Below are positions 22,323 to 31,131 of a stretch of DNA of 64,000 nucleotides, in pieces. Source of the DNA: an uncultured bacterium (GTDB lineage Bacteria; Verrucomicrobiota; Kiritimatiellia; PWTM01); assembly GCA_938010045.1 (NCBI GenBank), contig CALLFZ010000010.1:124001-188000 (forward strand), given 5' to 3'. The first letter of the stretch is position 1; each line of letters begins with the position of its first letter. A program made the translations under genes and the position numbers. The notes beneath the pieces are model-generated. The model did not search any database. It saw only the letters and a list, made by a program, of their open reading frames with translations, and was not told where the DNA came from.

Positions 22323-22784
22323 ATGCCACCCGCTCCGCGATCCGCCGGCCGCCTGCGGCGTGAGGCCGCCACGCTCCGGGCCATGATCATGCTCTACTGC
22401 GCCCATCATCACGCTCCGAGTCGTGGCGCACCGTGCGACGAGTGCCGCGATCTACTGGACTACGCGTTGCGCCGCCTCCACGCCTGTCCCTTCGGCGCCG
22501 AGAAGCCGGTCTGCTCGAAATGCCCTGTCCATTGCTACTCATCCCGCCGCCGCGACCAAATCCGCGCGGTGATGCGGTACGCCGGCCCTCGGATGCTCAA
22601 GGCCCACCCGTGGCTGGCCCTCGCGCATCTGTGGGATCGCCGCCGTGCCGCGCCGGCCGCCCCCCCGACACCTTCGCGCGCCAGCGCCGCCGATGCTACA
22701 CTGCGCCCCGTCCGCGCGGCGCCGCCGGTTGCGGACGGGAGAACGCGCCATGACGGCTGGCCAGCGTCCGAACCCCCAACCTGA
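22323..22784 (+). CDS. YgbA-like nitrous-oxide-stimulated-promoter family protein
   Basis: A cysteine-rich cytoplasmic protein of about 153 residues. The core has LYCAHHH, CDECRDLLDYALRRL, CPFGAEKPVCSKCPVHCY and VMRYAGPRML followed by HPWLAL. This is the signature of the YgbA family (PF11756), whose E. coli member is controlled by the nitric-oxide sensor NsrR. The clustered cysteines suggest metal or Fe-S binding, which is inference. GGCGGAGGG eight bases upstream favours ATG 22323 over 22317. The last 40 residues are low complexity, and the 3' end overlaps the next gene by 35 bases, so this C-terminus may be an extension specific to this genome. Confidence 0.85.
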   Translation: MPPAPRSAGRLRREAATLRAMIMLYCAHHHAPSRGAPCDECRDLLDYALRRLHACPFGAEKPVCSKCPVHCYSSRRRDQIRAVMRYAGPRMLKAHPWLALAHLWDRRRAAPAAPPTPSRASAADATLRPVRAAPPVADGRTRHDGWPASEPPT

Positions 22785-25314
22785 TCGCGTCGAGCGCCGC
22801 CGCCCCGGCGTCGGCGCCGCTGTGCTCCTCGCGTTCGCGCTCATCGCCGCGCTCCAGCTCTCCCCCGTCCTCATCCACCCTTCGCGCGTACTCGATTTCA
22901 ACGACGGCAACATCGAGTCCTCGCTCGCCCCCACCTATGCGCTGCCGGGCGCGTTGCTGCGCGTGTGGGACAATCAGTTTTTCTTCGGCATCGGGGGTAA
23001 ACAGTTCGCCCTCTGTACCGCGAGCATCGGTGAATGGATCTTCGGTCCGCACCACTACCGCCGCGAGGCGATCGCACTGATACTGGCCCTGGTCGGCGGC
23101 GCCGTCTATTGGATGTTGCGGCAGCTCGAAATCAGCCGCCTCCCGGCCGCGCTGACGGGCGGCGCGGTGATGCTCAGCGGCGCCGTCTTCAGCTTTGCGG
23201 TCCTCGGGCTGGCCGTCCGCGGCGCCGCGCTCGGCTTCGCCGCGCTCGCGCTTGGCTTCCTCGAGCGCGGCCGCCGGTCCGGTCGTCTCCTCCCTTACGC
23301 GCTCGCCGGCGGCTGCCTCGGTCTCGCGATCGCGGAAACACCCGATATCGGCGTCTTCTTCGCGCTCACCCTCGCCGCGGTCTTTGTCTGGCTCCACTGG
23401 CCCGCCGAACCTCGCGCGCTTCGCTCGTGGCGACCGCTGGCGGGTCGCTTCGCGCTCTTCGTCGCCGCGAGCGCCGCGCTCTCGCTGCAAACCCTCAGCG
23501 TCATGTTCGCGACGCAGATCGAAGGCGTGCAGCAGGGCGCCACCGAATCGCCCGAGGCCCGCTACGACTGGGCCACGCAATGGAGCCTGCCGCCGAACGA
23601 AACATGGGATCTCGTCGCCGGCACATTCTACGGCGCTAGCATGCGCTCGGCCGCCGCCCCCTACCGAGGCCGCATCGGGCGCTCTCCGGGCTGGACGCCC
23701 GACCAGCCCCAGCGCGGTTTCCGCAACTTCGCCATGACCGGCTATCACCTCGGCGTCATTCCCTCCGCACTGCTGCTCGCCGGCTGGATCGCGCTGCCCG
23801 CCTTCGACCGCGAACGACGCCGCCTCGCGTGGCTTTCTCTCATCGGCGCCCTTGTGTGTCTTGGGCTCGCATGGGGACGATACACGCCGCTCTACCGCCT
23901 CGTGTTCTCCCTCCCCTACCTCGGCACCATCCGAAATCCCGAGAAATGGCTCATGCCCTTCATGCTCTTCGCGGCGTCCGGCATCGGCCTGGCGCTCGAC
24001 TCGCTCCGACGACATGCGGGTTCGGCCACCTCCGAGCGCGGGATCTCTCTTCCGACCGCCCTTGTCCGCGCCTCTCTGCTGATCGCGGTCGTCGCGCTGC
24101 TGACCCTCCTCGCGACGGTCCTCGGCCAGGACGCGTTCCGCGCCGGCATGGCGCGGGAAGGCTATGCCCCACCGCAGATCGACGCCGCGTGGCGCACTGC
24201 CCTCCGTGCCTCGCTTCGCGTCCTCCTCTTGAGCGGTGGTGTCGCGGCGCTCACGCGACTCCTCGCCCGCCCCTCGCCGTGGCTGCCCCGCCCGCTCGCC
24301 ACTCCCGCAGCCGCCATATCCGCCCTCGCCCTCGCCGGCGCGCTCGACCTCGTCCTCGTCAACCGCCACTACGTCGCCGGCCGGGAGTACCGCCACATCC
24401 TCGAACCCAATCCACTCACCGCGTTCGTCGCTCAACACCGCGGCGACGGCCGGTTCAAAATCCTCCCCGCCGACCACCCCGCGCTGAACTATCTCCGCAT
24501 GTCGTTTCTTCAAACATCCGGCTGCGACCTCTTCGATCCCGTCAGCGTCTCACGCCTCCCCACGGACTACGCCGCGCTGTTTGACGCTCTCCAGCCGCAC
24601 TCCTTCCGCCTGTGGTCGCTCGGCGCAGTACGCTATTTCGTGACCCTGCGCGGCGGCCCCGAGCAACTCGAACAGCTCGACGGCAACCGCGGCCGCATTC
24701 GTGACATCTGGGGCTGCGGCCTCGCGCAGCATCCCGACGGTACGATCCGTCCCGTCTCCGCTGTCCCGCCCGATCAGCAGTTCCTCCGAATCGCCGAGTT
24801 CGCGGCCGCCCGCCCCAAATGGTTCTTCCCCGCGCGCCTGCGGATCGTCACACCCGACCCAATCCAGTCGGAACGCGCCACGCTCGAGCATCTGCGCGCC
24901 CCGGACTTTGACCCGCTCACCGAAAGCGTCGTTGTGTCCTCAAACGCGCTGCCCACAGCCGGTTCCGAGGCTCGCCGGCTTCGTGTGCTGCGCGACGAAC
25001 CGACCGCCGCGGACATCGAAGTCGAAACTCACTCCGATGCGCTCCTGGTGCGTGCCGTGCGCTACGATCCCGATTGGCGCGTGACCGTGGACGGCCGCCC
25101 CGCCGCCCTTCTCCGCGCCGACTACATCATGCAGGCCGTCGTCGTGCCGGCCGGTCGCCACCGCGTCGTCTGGGACTACCGCCCCTCGCCCGCCCCGCTC
25201 TACGCCGCGATTGCCGGCCGTGTGGGTTGGCTCGTCCTCTGGCTTCTTTGGCGTTGGCCGCCGCGCTCGGCGGCGCCGCGTCCCTCGCCGCACCCTGTTC
25301 GTGCCGCGTCCTGA
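22750..25314 (+). CDS. YfhO-like polytopic membrane protein
   Basis: About 854 residues. Roughly the first 560 residues carry a dozen hydrophobic segments with short polar loops. The last 300 form a soluble domain ending in the family-typical DPDWRVTVDGRPAALLRADY ... VPAGRHRVVWDYRPS, then a final transmembrane pass. This matches the YfhO family (PF09586) of integral membrane proteins thought to act in cell-surface glycosylation, with a GT-C-like fold. Function in this organism is unknown. The start at 22750 is the first good ATG ahead of the first transmembrane segment; the longer frame from 22645 begins in arginine-rich, shadow-like sequence. It overlaps the ygbA-like gene by 35 bases and may be cotranscribed with rfbDB. 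Confidence 0.83.
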   Translation: MTAGQRPNPQPDRVERRRPGVGAAVLLAFALIAALQLSPVLIHPSRVLDFNDGNIESSLAPTYALPGALLRVWDNQFFFGIGGKQFALCTASIGEWIFGPHHYRREAIALILALVGGAVYWMLRQLEISRLPAALTGGAVMLSGAVFSFAVLGLAVRGAALGFAALALGFLERGRRSGRLLPYALAGGCLGLAIAETPDIGVFFALTLAAVFVWLHWPAEPRALRSWRPLAGRFALFVAASAALSLQTLSVMFATQIEGVQQGATESPEARYDWATQWSLPPNETWDLVAGTFYGASMRSAAAPYRGRIGRSPGWTPDQPQRGFRNFAMTGYHLGVIPSALLLAGWIALPAFDRERRRLAWLSLIGALVCLGLAWGRYTPLYRLVFSLPYLGTIRNPEKWLMPFMLFAASGIGLALDSLRRHAGSATSERGISLPTALVRASLLIAVVALLTLLATVLGQDAFRAGMAREGYAPPQIDAAWRTALRASLRVLLLSGGVAALTRLLARPSPWLPRPLATPAAAISALALAGALDLVLVNRHYVAGREYRHILEPNPLTAFVAQHRGDGRFKILPADHPALNYLRMSFLQTSGCDLFDPVSVSRLPTDYAALFDALQPHSFRLWSLGAVRYFVTLRGGPEQLEQLDGNRGRIRDIWGCGLAQHPDGTIRPVSAVPPDQQFLRIAEFAAARPKWFFPARLRIVTPDPIQSERATLEHLRAPDFDPLTESVVVSSNALPTAGSEARRLRVLRDEPTAADIEVETHSDALLVRAVRYDPDWRVTVDGRPAALLRADYIMQAVVVPAGRHRVVWDYRPSPAPLYAAIAGRVGWLVLWLLWRWPPRSAAPRPSPHPVRAAS

Positions 25315-25351
25315 CAGTCTCCACTCCATCCGGCCCCTGCTTCGCACATCC

Positions 25352-26551
25352 TCAGCCCGGCTCCACCGCTGCCCCGCCCGACCACCCCAGCCAGTGCCGC
25401 AGCTTCGCCGCAATCCATCTCAATTCTCCCTCGGACAGATGCGCCATGCATCCGACCTTCGTGCGATCGCGAAACAGAAACTGCAGCTCCATCACCGGCC
25501 GGTCGTTCACCGTGATCCCGCTCGGCCCGCACCTCACCGCCGTCAGCTCCGCTCGTGGATGCCGCTGTTCCCGCACACCAAGCGGTCCGACCTTCCGTAT
25601 GGCCACCGTGTGCGCGTTGATCGCCACCACCACCCGTTGCCGCCCGAGATGAACCGACCACACCAGAATCGCAATTCCAATCCCTGAAACCAGCAGCGCG
25701 GGGACGAAAATCTCCCCTCCGCCCCCCCGCGAGCCCATGAGTGCCAACAAAAACCCAGCACTGAACACGGTCCAAATCATGGCGAAGATAAATACACCGT
25801 GGCTGCCGCGGATGAGACCCGCCGGCGGCGCGTCAATGGCGACCGCGTCCCGCTGTTCGAGAATTCTCACTTTCGTGCGCGCCGGCGCCGTCGGTTCCGG
25901 CTCGCCGTCCGCCTCCGAGCCGGCTGCTTCGGCGGCGTCGACCGTCGGTGTCCCCACCCTCACCGGCCGGCCGGTCAGCTCGAAAAACGCATTGGCCACC
26001 GGCTCGAGCACCCGGCGATCATAAAACGCCCCGATCCAGAACGGCTTCGCGCCATCGACCTCCGCCACCAGCCCCGCAAAGGAGCCCCCGCCGACCTTGC
26101 CACCCGCCACGGCGGCATTCGCCATCTCCAGCCGCAGTTCCCGGATACTCTCCAAGGGCTTCCCCCAGGTGTGCTGGAATGGACCGAAATGCTCCGTCAG
26201 CCGCAACCGCCCGCCCGCGATCTCAATCACCGCATGCGACGTCCCCGCCCCGACCGCCACCCCCGCGCTCACCAGCACCAACCCAATGAGGAGACCTGGC
26301 AGCCCCATCAGCGCAACAACGAAGGCGAACCATCGAAACGCGCCATCGCTGCCCAATGCGCCTCGCAGCGGACCCGACATCCAAACGAGCATAAATCCAA
26401 TGAGCATCGCTCCGGCTACCATCATGATTACGCCCACTACCGGCTGCCGGTTGCGTCTCGGCAACTCGATCCGTACGCCGTCGAACAACTCCGTCACTCG
26501 TGCTCCACAGCTCACCAGCGCCTCGCGCACCTGCGGTGTCATCATCACCAT
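25352..26551 (-). CDS. Membrane protein with two repeated halves, unknown function
   Basis: About 399 residues. The N-terminal half (to about 195) and the C-terminal half (from about 225) share the same plan. Each has a short strand-like start (VRIELPRR / VRILEQRD), two adjacent transmembrane helices, then a strand-rich soluble segment that resembles a bacterial PH-like domain. A Glu/Pro/Ala-rich linker joins them. This reads as an internal duplication. GGAGGA eight bases ahead supports ATG 26551; the frame upstream to 26626 is glycine- and arginine-rich and unlikely. It converges on the YfhO-like gene with 37 bases between stops. Confidence 0.7.
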   Translation of the reverse strand: MVMMTPQVREALVSCGARVTELFDGVRIELPRRNRQPVVGVIMMVAGAMLIGFMLVWMSGPLRGALGSDGAFRWFAFVVALMGLPGLLIGLVLVSAGVAVGAGTSHAVIEIAGGRLRLTEHFGPFQHTWGKPLESIRELRLEMANAAVAGGKVGGGSFAGLVAEVDGAKPFWIGAFYDRRVLEPVANAFFELTGRPVRVGTPTVDAAEAAGSEADGEPEPTAPARTKVRILEQRDAVAIDAPPAGLIRGSHGVFIFAMIWTVFSAGFLLALMGSRGGGGEIFVPALLVSGIGIAILVWSVHLGRQRVVVAINAHTVAIRKVGPLGVREQRHPRAELTAVRCGPSGITVNDRPVMELQFLFRDRTKVGCMAHLSEGELRWIAAKLRHWLGWSGGAAVEPG

Positions 26552-27284
26552 CGTTACCGTCCTCCGCCTCCATAGTTTACCCCCGCGTCGGCGCCCACCG
26601 AAACCACCGCCGCACCCCCACCACACAAAGGTCGGCGTCGCATCGAATTTTTAGTTTTCTTTCGAAGGTGAAACCTGGATCGAATGCCGACATGAGCCGT
26701 CCAGCCTGCCGGCGGCTCGACGTGGCGCTTTGGCCTCCCCTGCCTGCCGGCTGCCCGGTTTACCCCCGACTTTGCGTTTGTACTTGTCCCCAATCGAAGA
26801 CGGGGGACAGGTACCGAAGACCGCCGAAGACCAGTCAAGGCCTAATGAGGCGGGGACCTCTCGACCAACGCGATTCCAAATGGGGACCGGCACCCGACAA
26901 GAAGCCGCCGTAGATTGGAAGCGCGATTCTTACGTCGTCTGCGCGCCTGCGCGTGTGCCTGTCCCCAATCGGAAACTGCGCCGAACAAGGTGCCTGTCCC
27001 CACGACGAATCCACGGCGCTTGTCCCGAGGCGACTATCCCCGACTGTCACGCCGATCAAACGTGTCGATCCCACCGGCCCCGTTCCAAGCGGCCTCCCCG
27101 TCCCCACAGCTCCAGCCCCAGACGTGCCTGTCCCCCTGCCGCCGTCCCAGGTGCCTGTCCCCAGGGAACCCCAGCGAAGCACTCCCGTCGGTGCCGCGGT
27201 ATTGGCCGCTCATTCTCCACCAGCGCAATCGGCTCGCGCCGGAGCCGGTTGAACGACCGGCCGTCGGCCGCTACTCTGGCGCGC
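26552..27284. other. 733-base gap holding repeat cluster C
   Basis: No convincing gene. Most of the gap is repeat cluster C (26781-27235). The 230 bases before it, next to the start of the membrane protein, are compositionally ordinary and show nothing I can name. Confidence 0.6.
26781..27235 (+). repeat. Mosaic repeat cluster C
   Basis: Copies of the motif in the + sense are at 26955-26966, 26990-27001, 27124-27135 and 27151-27162. Variants are TACTTGTCCCC (26781-26791), GGGGACAGGTAC (26803-26814, inverted to the previous) and GGGGACCGGCAC (26882-26893). The end box CAGCGCAATCGGCTC is at 27221-27235, 50 bases before the start of the sugar cluster. Some copies extend to GTGCCTGTCCCCAATCGGA, shared with the cluster near 60640. 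Confidence 0.75.
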
Positions 27285-28238
27285 ATGAGCGCGCCTCGTT
27301 TTCAACACGTTTTAGTCACCGGCGGCGCCGGCTACATCGGGTCCGTCCTCGTCCCACTGCTGCTGGCCACCGGACGCCGTGTCACCGTCCTCGATAATTT
27401 TCTCTACCATCAAACCTCCCTGCTCGACTGCTGCCACAATCCCAACCTCGACATCATCCGCGGCGATGTGCGCCACGAGACCCTCCTGCGCCGCCTGCTC
27501 GACTCCGACGTCGACGCCATCCTCCCCCTCGCCTGCATCGTCGGCGCCCCCGCCTGCGACCGCTGGCCGGCCGAGGCCCGCGCCATCAACCTCGACGCCA
27601 TTGCCTTGCTTCTGCGCCTCCGCCGTCCCGAGCAATGGGTCATCTTTCCGAACACCAACAGCGGCTACGGGGTCGGCGAGAGCGGCATCGAATGTACCGA
27701 AGATTCCCCCCTGCGACCTGTCTCGCTCTACGGTCGCCTCAAGGTCGAGGCCGAACGCCTCGTGCTCGACGCCGGCCGCAGCATCTCCTTCCGCCTCGCC
27801 ACGGTCTTCGGCATCAGCCCCCGCATGCGCCTTGATCTCCTCGTCAACGACTTCACCTGGCGCGCCGTAACCGACCGCTTCGTCGTCCTCTTCGAAGCCC
27901 ACTTCAAACGAAATTACATCCACGTCCGCGACGTCGCGCGCGCCTTCCTCCATGCCCTCGACAACGCTGATCGCATGGCCGGCCAGGCCTACAACGTCGG
28001 CCTCAGCGACGCGAACCTCTCGAAGCTCGAACTCTGCCTCGAAATCAAGAAGCAGGTCCCCGACTTCACCATCATGGAGGCGCCCGTTGGCAAAGATCCC
28101 GACCAGCGAAACTACATCGTCAGCAACGCGAAAATCGAGGCCACCGGCTACCGTCCTGAGGTCTCGCTCGAACAGGGCATCGCCGAGCTGATCAAGGGCT
28201 ATCGGATCCTGCGCGGCCCCCGTTTTTCCAATGTCTGA
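27285..28238 (+). CDS. NAD-dependent nucleotide-sugar epimerase/dehydratase (extended SDR)
   Basis: A 317-residue extended short-chain dehydrogenase. VLVTGGAGYIGSVLVPLLL binds NAD, and LYGRLKVEAE carries the catalytic Tyr and Lys. RNYIHVRDVARAFLHAL is typical of sugar-nucleotide epimerases and dehydratases. The serine position lies in NTNSGYG. It opens the seven-gene sugar cluster, separated from the next gene by 153 bases. ATG 27285 begins right at the Rossmann fold; the frame is open through repeat cluster C, but that part is not protein-like. Whether it epimerises or dehydrates, and on which GDP- or dTDP-sugar, cannot be read from sequence. Confidence 0.88.
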   Translation: MSAPRFQHVLVTGGAGYIGSVLVPLLLATGRRVTVLDNFLYHQTSLLDCCHNPNLDIIRGDVRHETLLRRLLDSDVDAILPLACIVGAPACDRWPAEARAINLDAIALLLRLRRPEQWVIFPNTNSGYGVGESGIECTEDSPLRPVSLYGRLKVEAERLVLDAGRSISFRLATVFGISPRMRLDLLVNDFTWRAVTDRFVVLFEAHFKRNYIHVRDVARAFLHALDNADRMAGQAYNVGLSDANLSKLELCLEIKKQVPDFTIMEAPVGKDPDQRNYIVSNAKIEATGYRPEVSLEQGIAELIKGYRILRGPRFSNV

Positions 28239-28391
28239 ACCGATGCCGGACACGACCGCCAGCCCGCCCGTCCCACACACACCCCCCTTGTGCCCGCCAG
28301 AACCGCACCACCCGGCGGGACCCGACATGGAAACTTCTCCCATGCGCCGTGCCACCACCATCGGCGACTCCGCCAGGCCAAGCGAGGCAGC

Positions 28392-29342
28392 ATGACCATG
28401 TACCAACGCATCCTCGTCACCGGCGCCACCGGCTTCCTCGGTCACCACATCGTCCCGGCTTTGCGCCGCGCCTTCCCGGCGGCCGATCTCATCGCCGTCG
28501 GCCGCCGCCAGTGCGACCTTCTCCAACCCGGCGCCGCCGACCGCCTCCTCGCCGACACCCGCCCCGATGCCGTCGTCCACCTCGCCGCCAGGTCCGGCGG
28601 CATCGAAGACAACCGTCTGCGCCCGGCCGACTACTTCTATGAAAATCTCACCATCAACACCGCCACCTTCCATGCCGCCTTCCGCGCCGGCGTCAGAAAA
28701 TTCCTCACCCTCATGGGCGGCTGCTCCTACCCGGCCAAGGCCGTCTCCCCCATCGGCGAGGACCAGATGTGGAACGGCTTCCCTCAAATGGAAAGCGCCG
28801 GCTATTCGGTCGCGAAAAAGGTCATCCTTGTGCAATCGTGGGCCTATCGCGTCCAGCACGGCTTCAACTCCGTCGTCCTGATCCCCGGCAACGTCTACGG
28901 CGAATACGATAATTTCAATCTCACTCAGGCCCACGTCATCCCCGCGCTGATCCGCAAGTACATCGAGGCGCGCGACCGCGGCGACGCCGACATCGTCGCC
29001 TGGGGCACCGGCCGCCCCACCCGAGACTTCGTCTACGCCGGCGACGTCGCCGCCACCATCCCGTGGTTCCTGGCCAACTACGACTCCAGCGAGCCCGTCA
29101 ACATCTCCAGCGGCACCCGCATCTCCATCCGCGAGCTCGCCGAAACCGTCGCGCGCGTCGTCGGCTTCCACGGCGTCATCCGCTGGGACACCTCCAAACC
29201 CGACGGCCAGATGGACAAAATCTTCGACGTCACCCGCCTCCGCTCCCTCGGCCTCTCGTGCCCGACTCCACTCGAAGAGGGCCTGCGCCGCACCGTCGCC
29301 TGGTTCGAACAGGCCCGCCACGAAGGAACCGTCCGCCTGTGA
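28392..29342 (+). CDS. GDP-L-fucose synthase-like NAD(P)-dependent epimerase/reductase
   Basis: A 316-residue extended SDR resembling WcaG/Fcl. It has the N-terminal ILVTGATGFLGHHIV, HLAARSGGI, the active-site GGCSYP and GYSVAKK holding Ser, Tyr and Lys. IPGNVYGEYDNFN and RDFVYAGDVA complete the pattern. WcaG relatives epimerise and reduce 4-keto-6-deoxy GDP-hexoses, and related enzymes work on GDP-heptoses. ATG 28392 or 28398 are both possible. Its stop overlaps the next start (GTGA), marking the start of a run of six translationally coupled genes. Confidence 0.87.
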   Translation: MTMYQRILVTGATGFLGHHIVPALRRAFPAADLIAVGRRQCDLLQPGAADRLLADTRPDAVVHLAARSGGIEDNRLRPADYFYENLTINTATFHAAFRAGVRKFLTLMGGCSYPAKAVSPIGEDQMWNGFPQMESAGYSVAKKVILVQSWAYRVQHGFNSVVLIPGNVYGEYDNFNLTQAHVIPALIRKYIEARDRGDADIVAWGTGRPTRDFVYAGDVAATIPWFLANYDSSEPVNISSGTRISIRELAETVARVVGFHGVIRWDTSKPDGQMDKIFDVTRLRSLGLSCPTPLEEGLRRTVAWFEQARHEGTVRL

Positions 29343-30148
29343 CCACCTCCCCCATCACCGTCCTCGTCCTCGGCGCCAAAGGGTTCGTCGGCTCCGCCGT
29401 CGCCGCCGAGGCCGTGCAGCGCGGTGTTCGGCTCCTCGCCGTGGACCAGCACGACTACGACGCCGCGCGCGGCGCCGCCTGCGATGTGCTCATCAACGCC
29501 AACGGCAACTCGAGAAAATACCTCGCCGCTCAGGACCCCGCGCTCGAATTCGATCTCTCCGTCCGCTCGGTCGAGCGCTCGCTGCACGATCTTCGCTTCG
29601 GCCTCTACGTCCACCTCTCCTCCTGCGACGTCTATGCCGACCCATCTTCACCGGCCACCACCGACGAGGACGTCCCCGTGGACCCGCGGCGTCTTTCGCA
29701 GTACGGCTTCCACAAATGGCTCGCCGAACAACTCGTTCGCCACGATGCCCGACGCTGGCTCATCGTTCGCATGGGCGGCTTCGTCGGCCCGCGCCTCTGG
29801 AAGAACTCGATCCACGACCTGCTCACCGGTGCGCCACTCCGCGTCCATCCCGACTCCGCCTACCAGTACCTCGACACCCGCGACTTCGCCCGGATTCTCT
29901 TCACGCTGATCGCCGCCGGCCTCGAAGAGACCATCATCAATGTCACCGGCGACGGCGCCGTACCCCTCCGCGAAGTCGCCGATTGGCTTGGCCTCGCCGC
30001 CCCGCCGGTCGTGGCGGACAATCTGCCCCTCGAACGCTACGAGATCGCCCTCGACCGTCTTCGCCGGCACGTCGTGCCTCCCTCCACCCGCGAAACGGTC
30101 CAGCGCTTCCTCGAGGAATGCCGACGGCTCGGAGGGATCCCCACATGA
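29339..30148 (+). CDS. dTDP-4-dehydrorhamnose reductase-like SDR
   Basis: A 269-residue Rossmann protein with VLVLGAKGFVGSAV, LSSCDVYAD and SQYGFHKWLAEQLV, giving Ser, Tyr and Lys. It is shorter than RmlD, and its C-terminal substrate domain is only loosely similar. GTG at 29339 overlaps the previous stop by four bases. It is likely a sugar-nucleotide reductase or epimerase in the same pathway. This is the third such enzyme in the cluster, implying several modifications of one nucleotide sugar. Confidence 0.8.
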   Translation: MTTSPITVLVLGAKGFVGSAVAAEAVQRGVRLLAVDQHDYDAARGAACDVLINANGNSRKYLAAQDPALEFDLSVRSVERSLHDLRFGLYVHLSSCDVYADPSSPATTDEDVPVDPRRLSQYGFHKWLAEQLVRHDARRWLIVRMGGFVGPRLWKNSIHDLLTGAPLRVHPDSAYQYLDTRDFARILFTLIAAGLEETIINVTGDGAVPLREVADWLGLAAPPVVADNLPLERYEIALDRLRRHVVPPSTRETVQRFLEECRRLGGIPT

Positions 30149-31131
30149 TCATTGCCCGCGCCCCCTTCCGCATCAGTTTCTTCGGCGGCGGCACCGACTT
30201 CCCTGACCACTACCGCCTCCACGGGGGCGCCGTCCTCGGTGTCACGCTCGATCGCTACGCCTACCTCGCGCTGCACCGCCTCAGCCCCCTCCTCACCTAC
30301 CGCTATCGAGCCAGCTACTCCAAAACCGAACTCGTCAACGATCCCCGCGAGTTTCAACATCCTCTGATCCGCGAATGCCTCAGCCTCGTCCCCACTCGCG
30401 CCGGCGTCGAAATCGCCCACGTCGCCGACCTTCCTGGCCGCACCGGCATCGGCTCCTCCTCCGCCTTCACCGTCGCGCTCCTCCACGCGCTCCACGCGTT
30501 CCGCGGCGATCGCGTCGGACCCGAAGACCTCGCCCGCGAAGCCATCGAGGTCGAACGCGTGCGCGTCGGCGACGCCGGCGGGCATCAGGACCAATACTTC
30601 GCCGCCTACGGCGGCCTGCTGCGCCTCGACTTCGGCCCCGGCAACGCGATCCGCGTCCGCCGTGTGGGCGTGCGCGCCGAAACCCTCGACGCCCTCGAAC
30701 GCCGCCTGCTGCTCTTCTACCTGGGCCGCGAAGAGTCCGCCCAACATATCCTCGTCGAACAACAACGGCGCACCCGTCGTAACCTCACCGTCCTACGCCG
30801 CCTCGCCGCCCTCGCCGACAACGGCGAAGCCGCGCTCGTCGCCGCCGACTGGGCCGCCTTCGGCCGCTTCCTCGACGAAGGATGGTCCCTCAAACGCACC
30901 CTTGCCGGCGGCATCAGCAACCCCGAGATTGACGCCGCCTACGACGCCGCCCGCCGCGCCGGCGCGCTCGGCGGCAAACTGCTTGGCGCCGGCGGCCGCG
31001 GCTTCCTGCTCGTCTTCGCCGAGCCCGCCCGCCATCGCGCCGTGCGCCGCGCCCTCGCCCGCCTCCGCGAATTACCTGTTCGCCTCGGCCACACCGGCTC
31101 CTCGCTCATTCTGCACGAACGCGACGAATGA
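30145..31131 (+). CDS. GHMP-family sugar kinase, D-glycero-D-manno-heptose 7-phosphate kinase-like
   Basis: A 328-residue kinase with the N-terminal RAPFRISFFGGGTDFP, the GHMP ATP-binding motif LPGRTGIGSSSAFTVALL, and a C-terminal GGKLLGAGGRGFLLVF. That combination is typical of HddA, which phosphorylates heptose 7-phosphate at C1, and of its close relatives acting on fucose or other sugars. The HddC-like nucleotidyltransferase in the same operon (33067-33852) supports the heptose assignment. However, no GmhA isomerase or GmhB phosphatase is present in the window. ATGA overlap with the previous gene. Confidence 0.86.
   Translation: MIIARAPFRISFFGGGTDFPDHYRLHGGAVLGVTLDRYAYLALHRLSPLLTYRYRASYSKTELVNDPREFQHPLIRECLSLVPTRAGVEIAHVADLPGRTGIGSSSAFTVALLHALHAFRGDRVGPEDLAREAIEVERVRVGDAGGHQDQYFAAYGGLLRLDFGPGNAIRVRRVGVRAETLDALERRLLLFYLGREESAQHILVEQQRRTRRNLTVLRRLAALADNGEAALVAADWAAFGRFLDEGWSLKRTLAGGISNPEIDAAYDAARRAGALGGKLLGAGGRGFLLVFAEPARHRAVRRALARLRELPVRLGHTGSSLILHERDE

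Noticed and set aside
22696-24513. 605-codon minus-strand open frame
   Set aside because: Antisense to the YfhO-like membrane protein; Arg/Glu/Gly-rich shadow without motifs.
27312-29321. 669-codon minus-strand open frame
   Set aside because: Antisense to the epimerase and fucose-synthase-like genes; composition (Gly, Asp, Val repeats) is a shadow of their codons.
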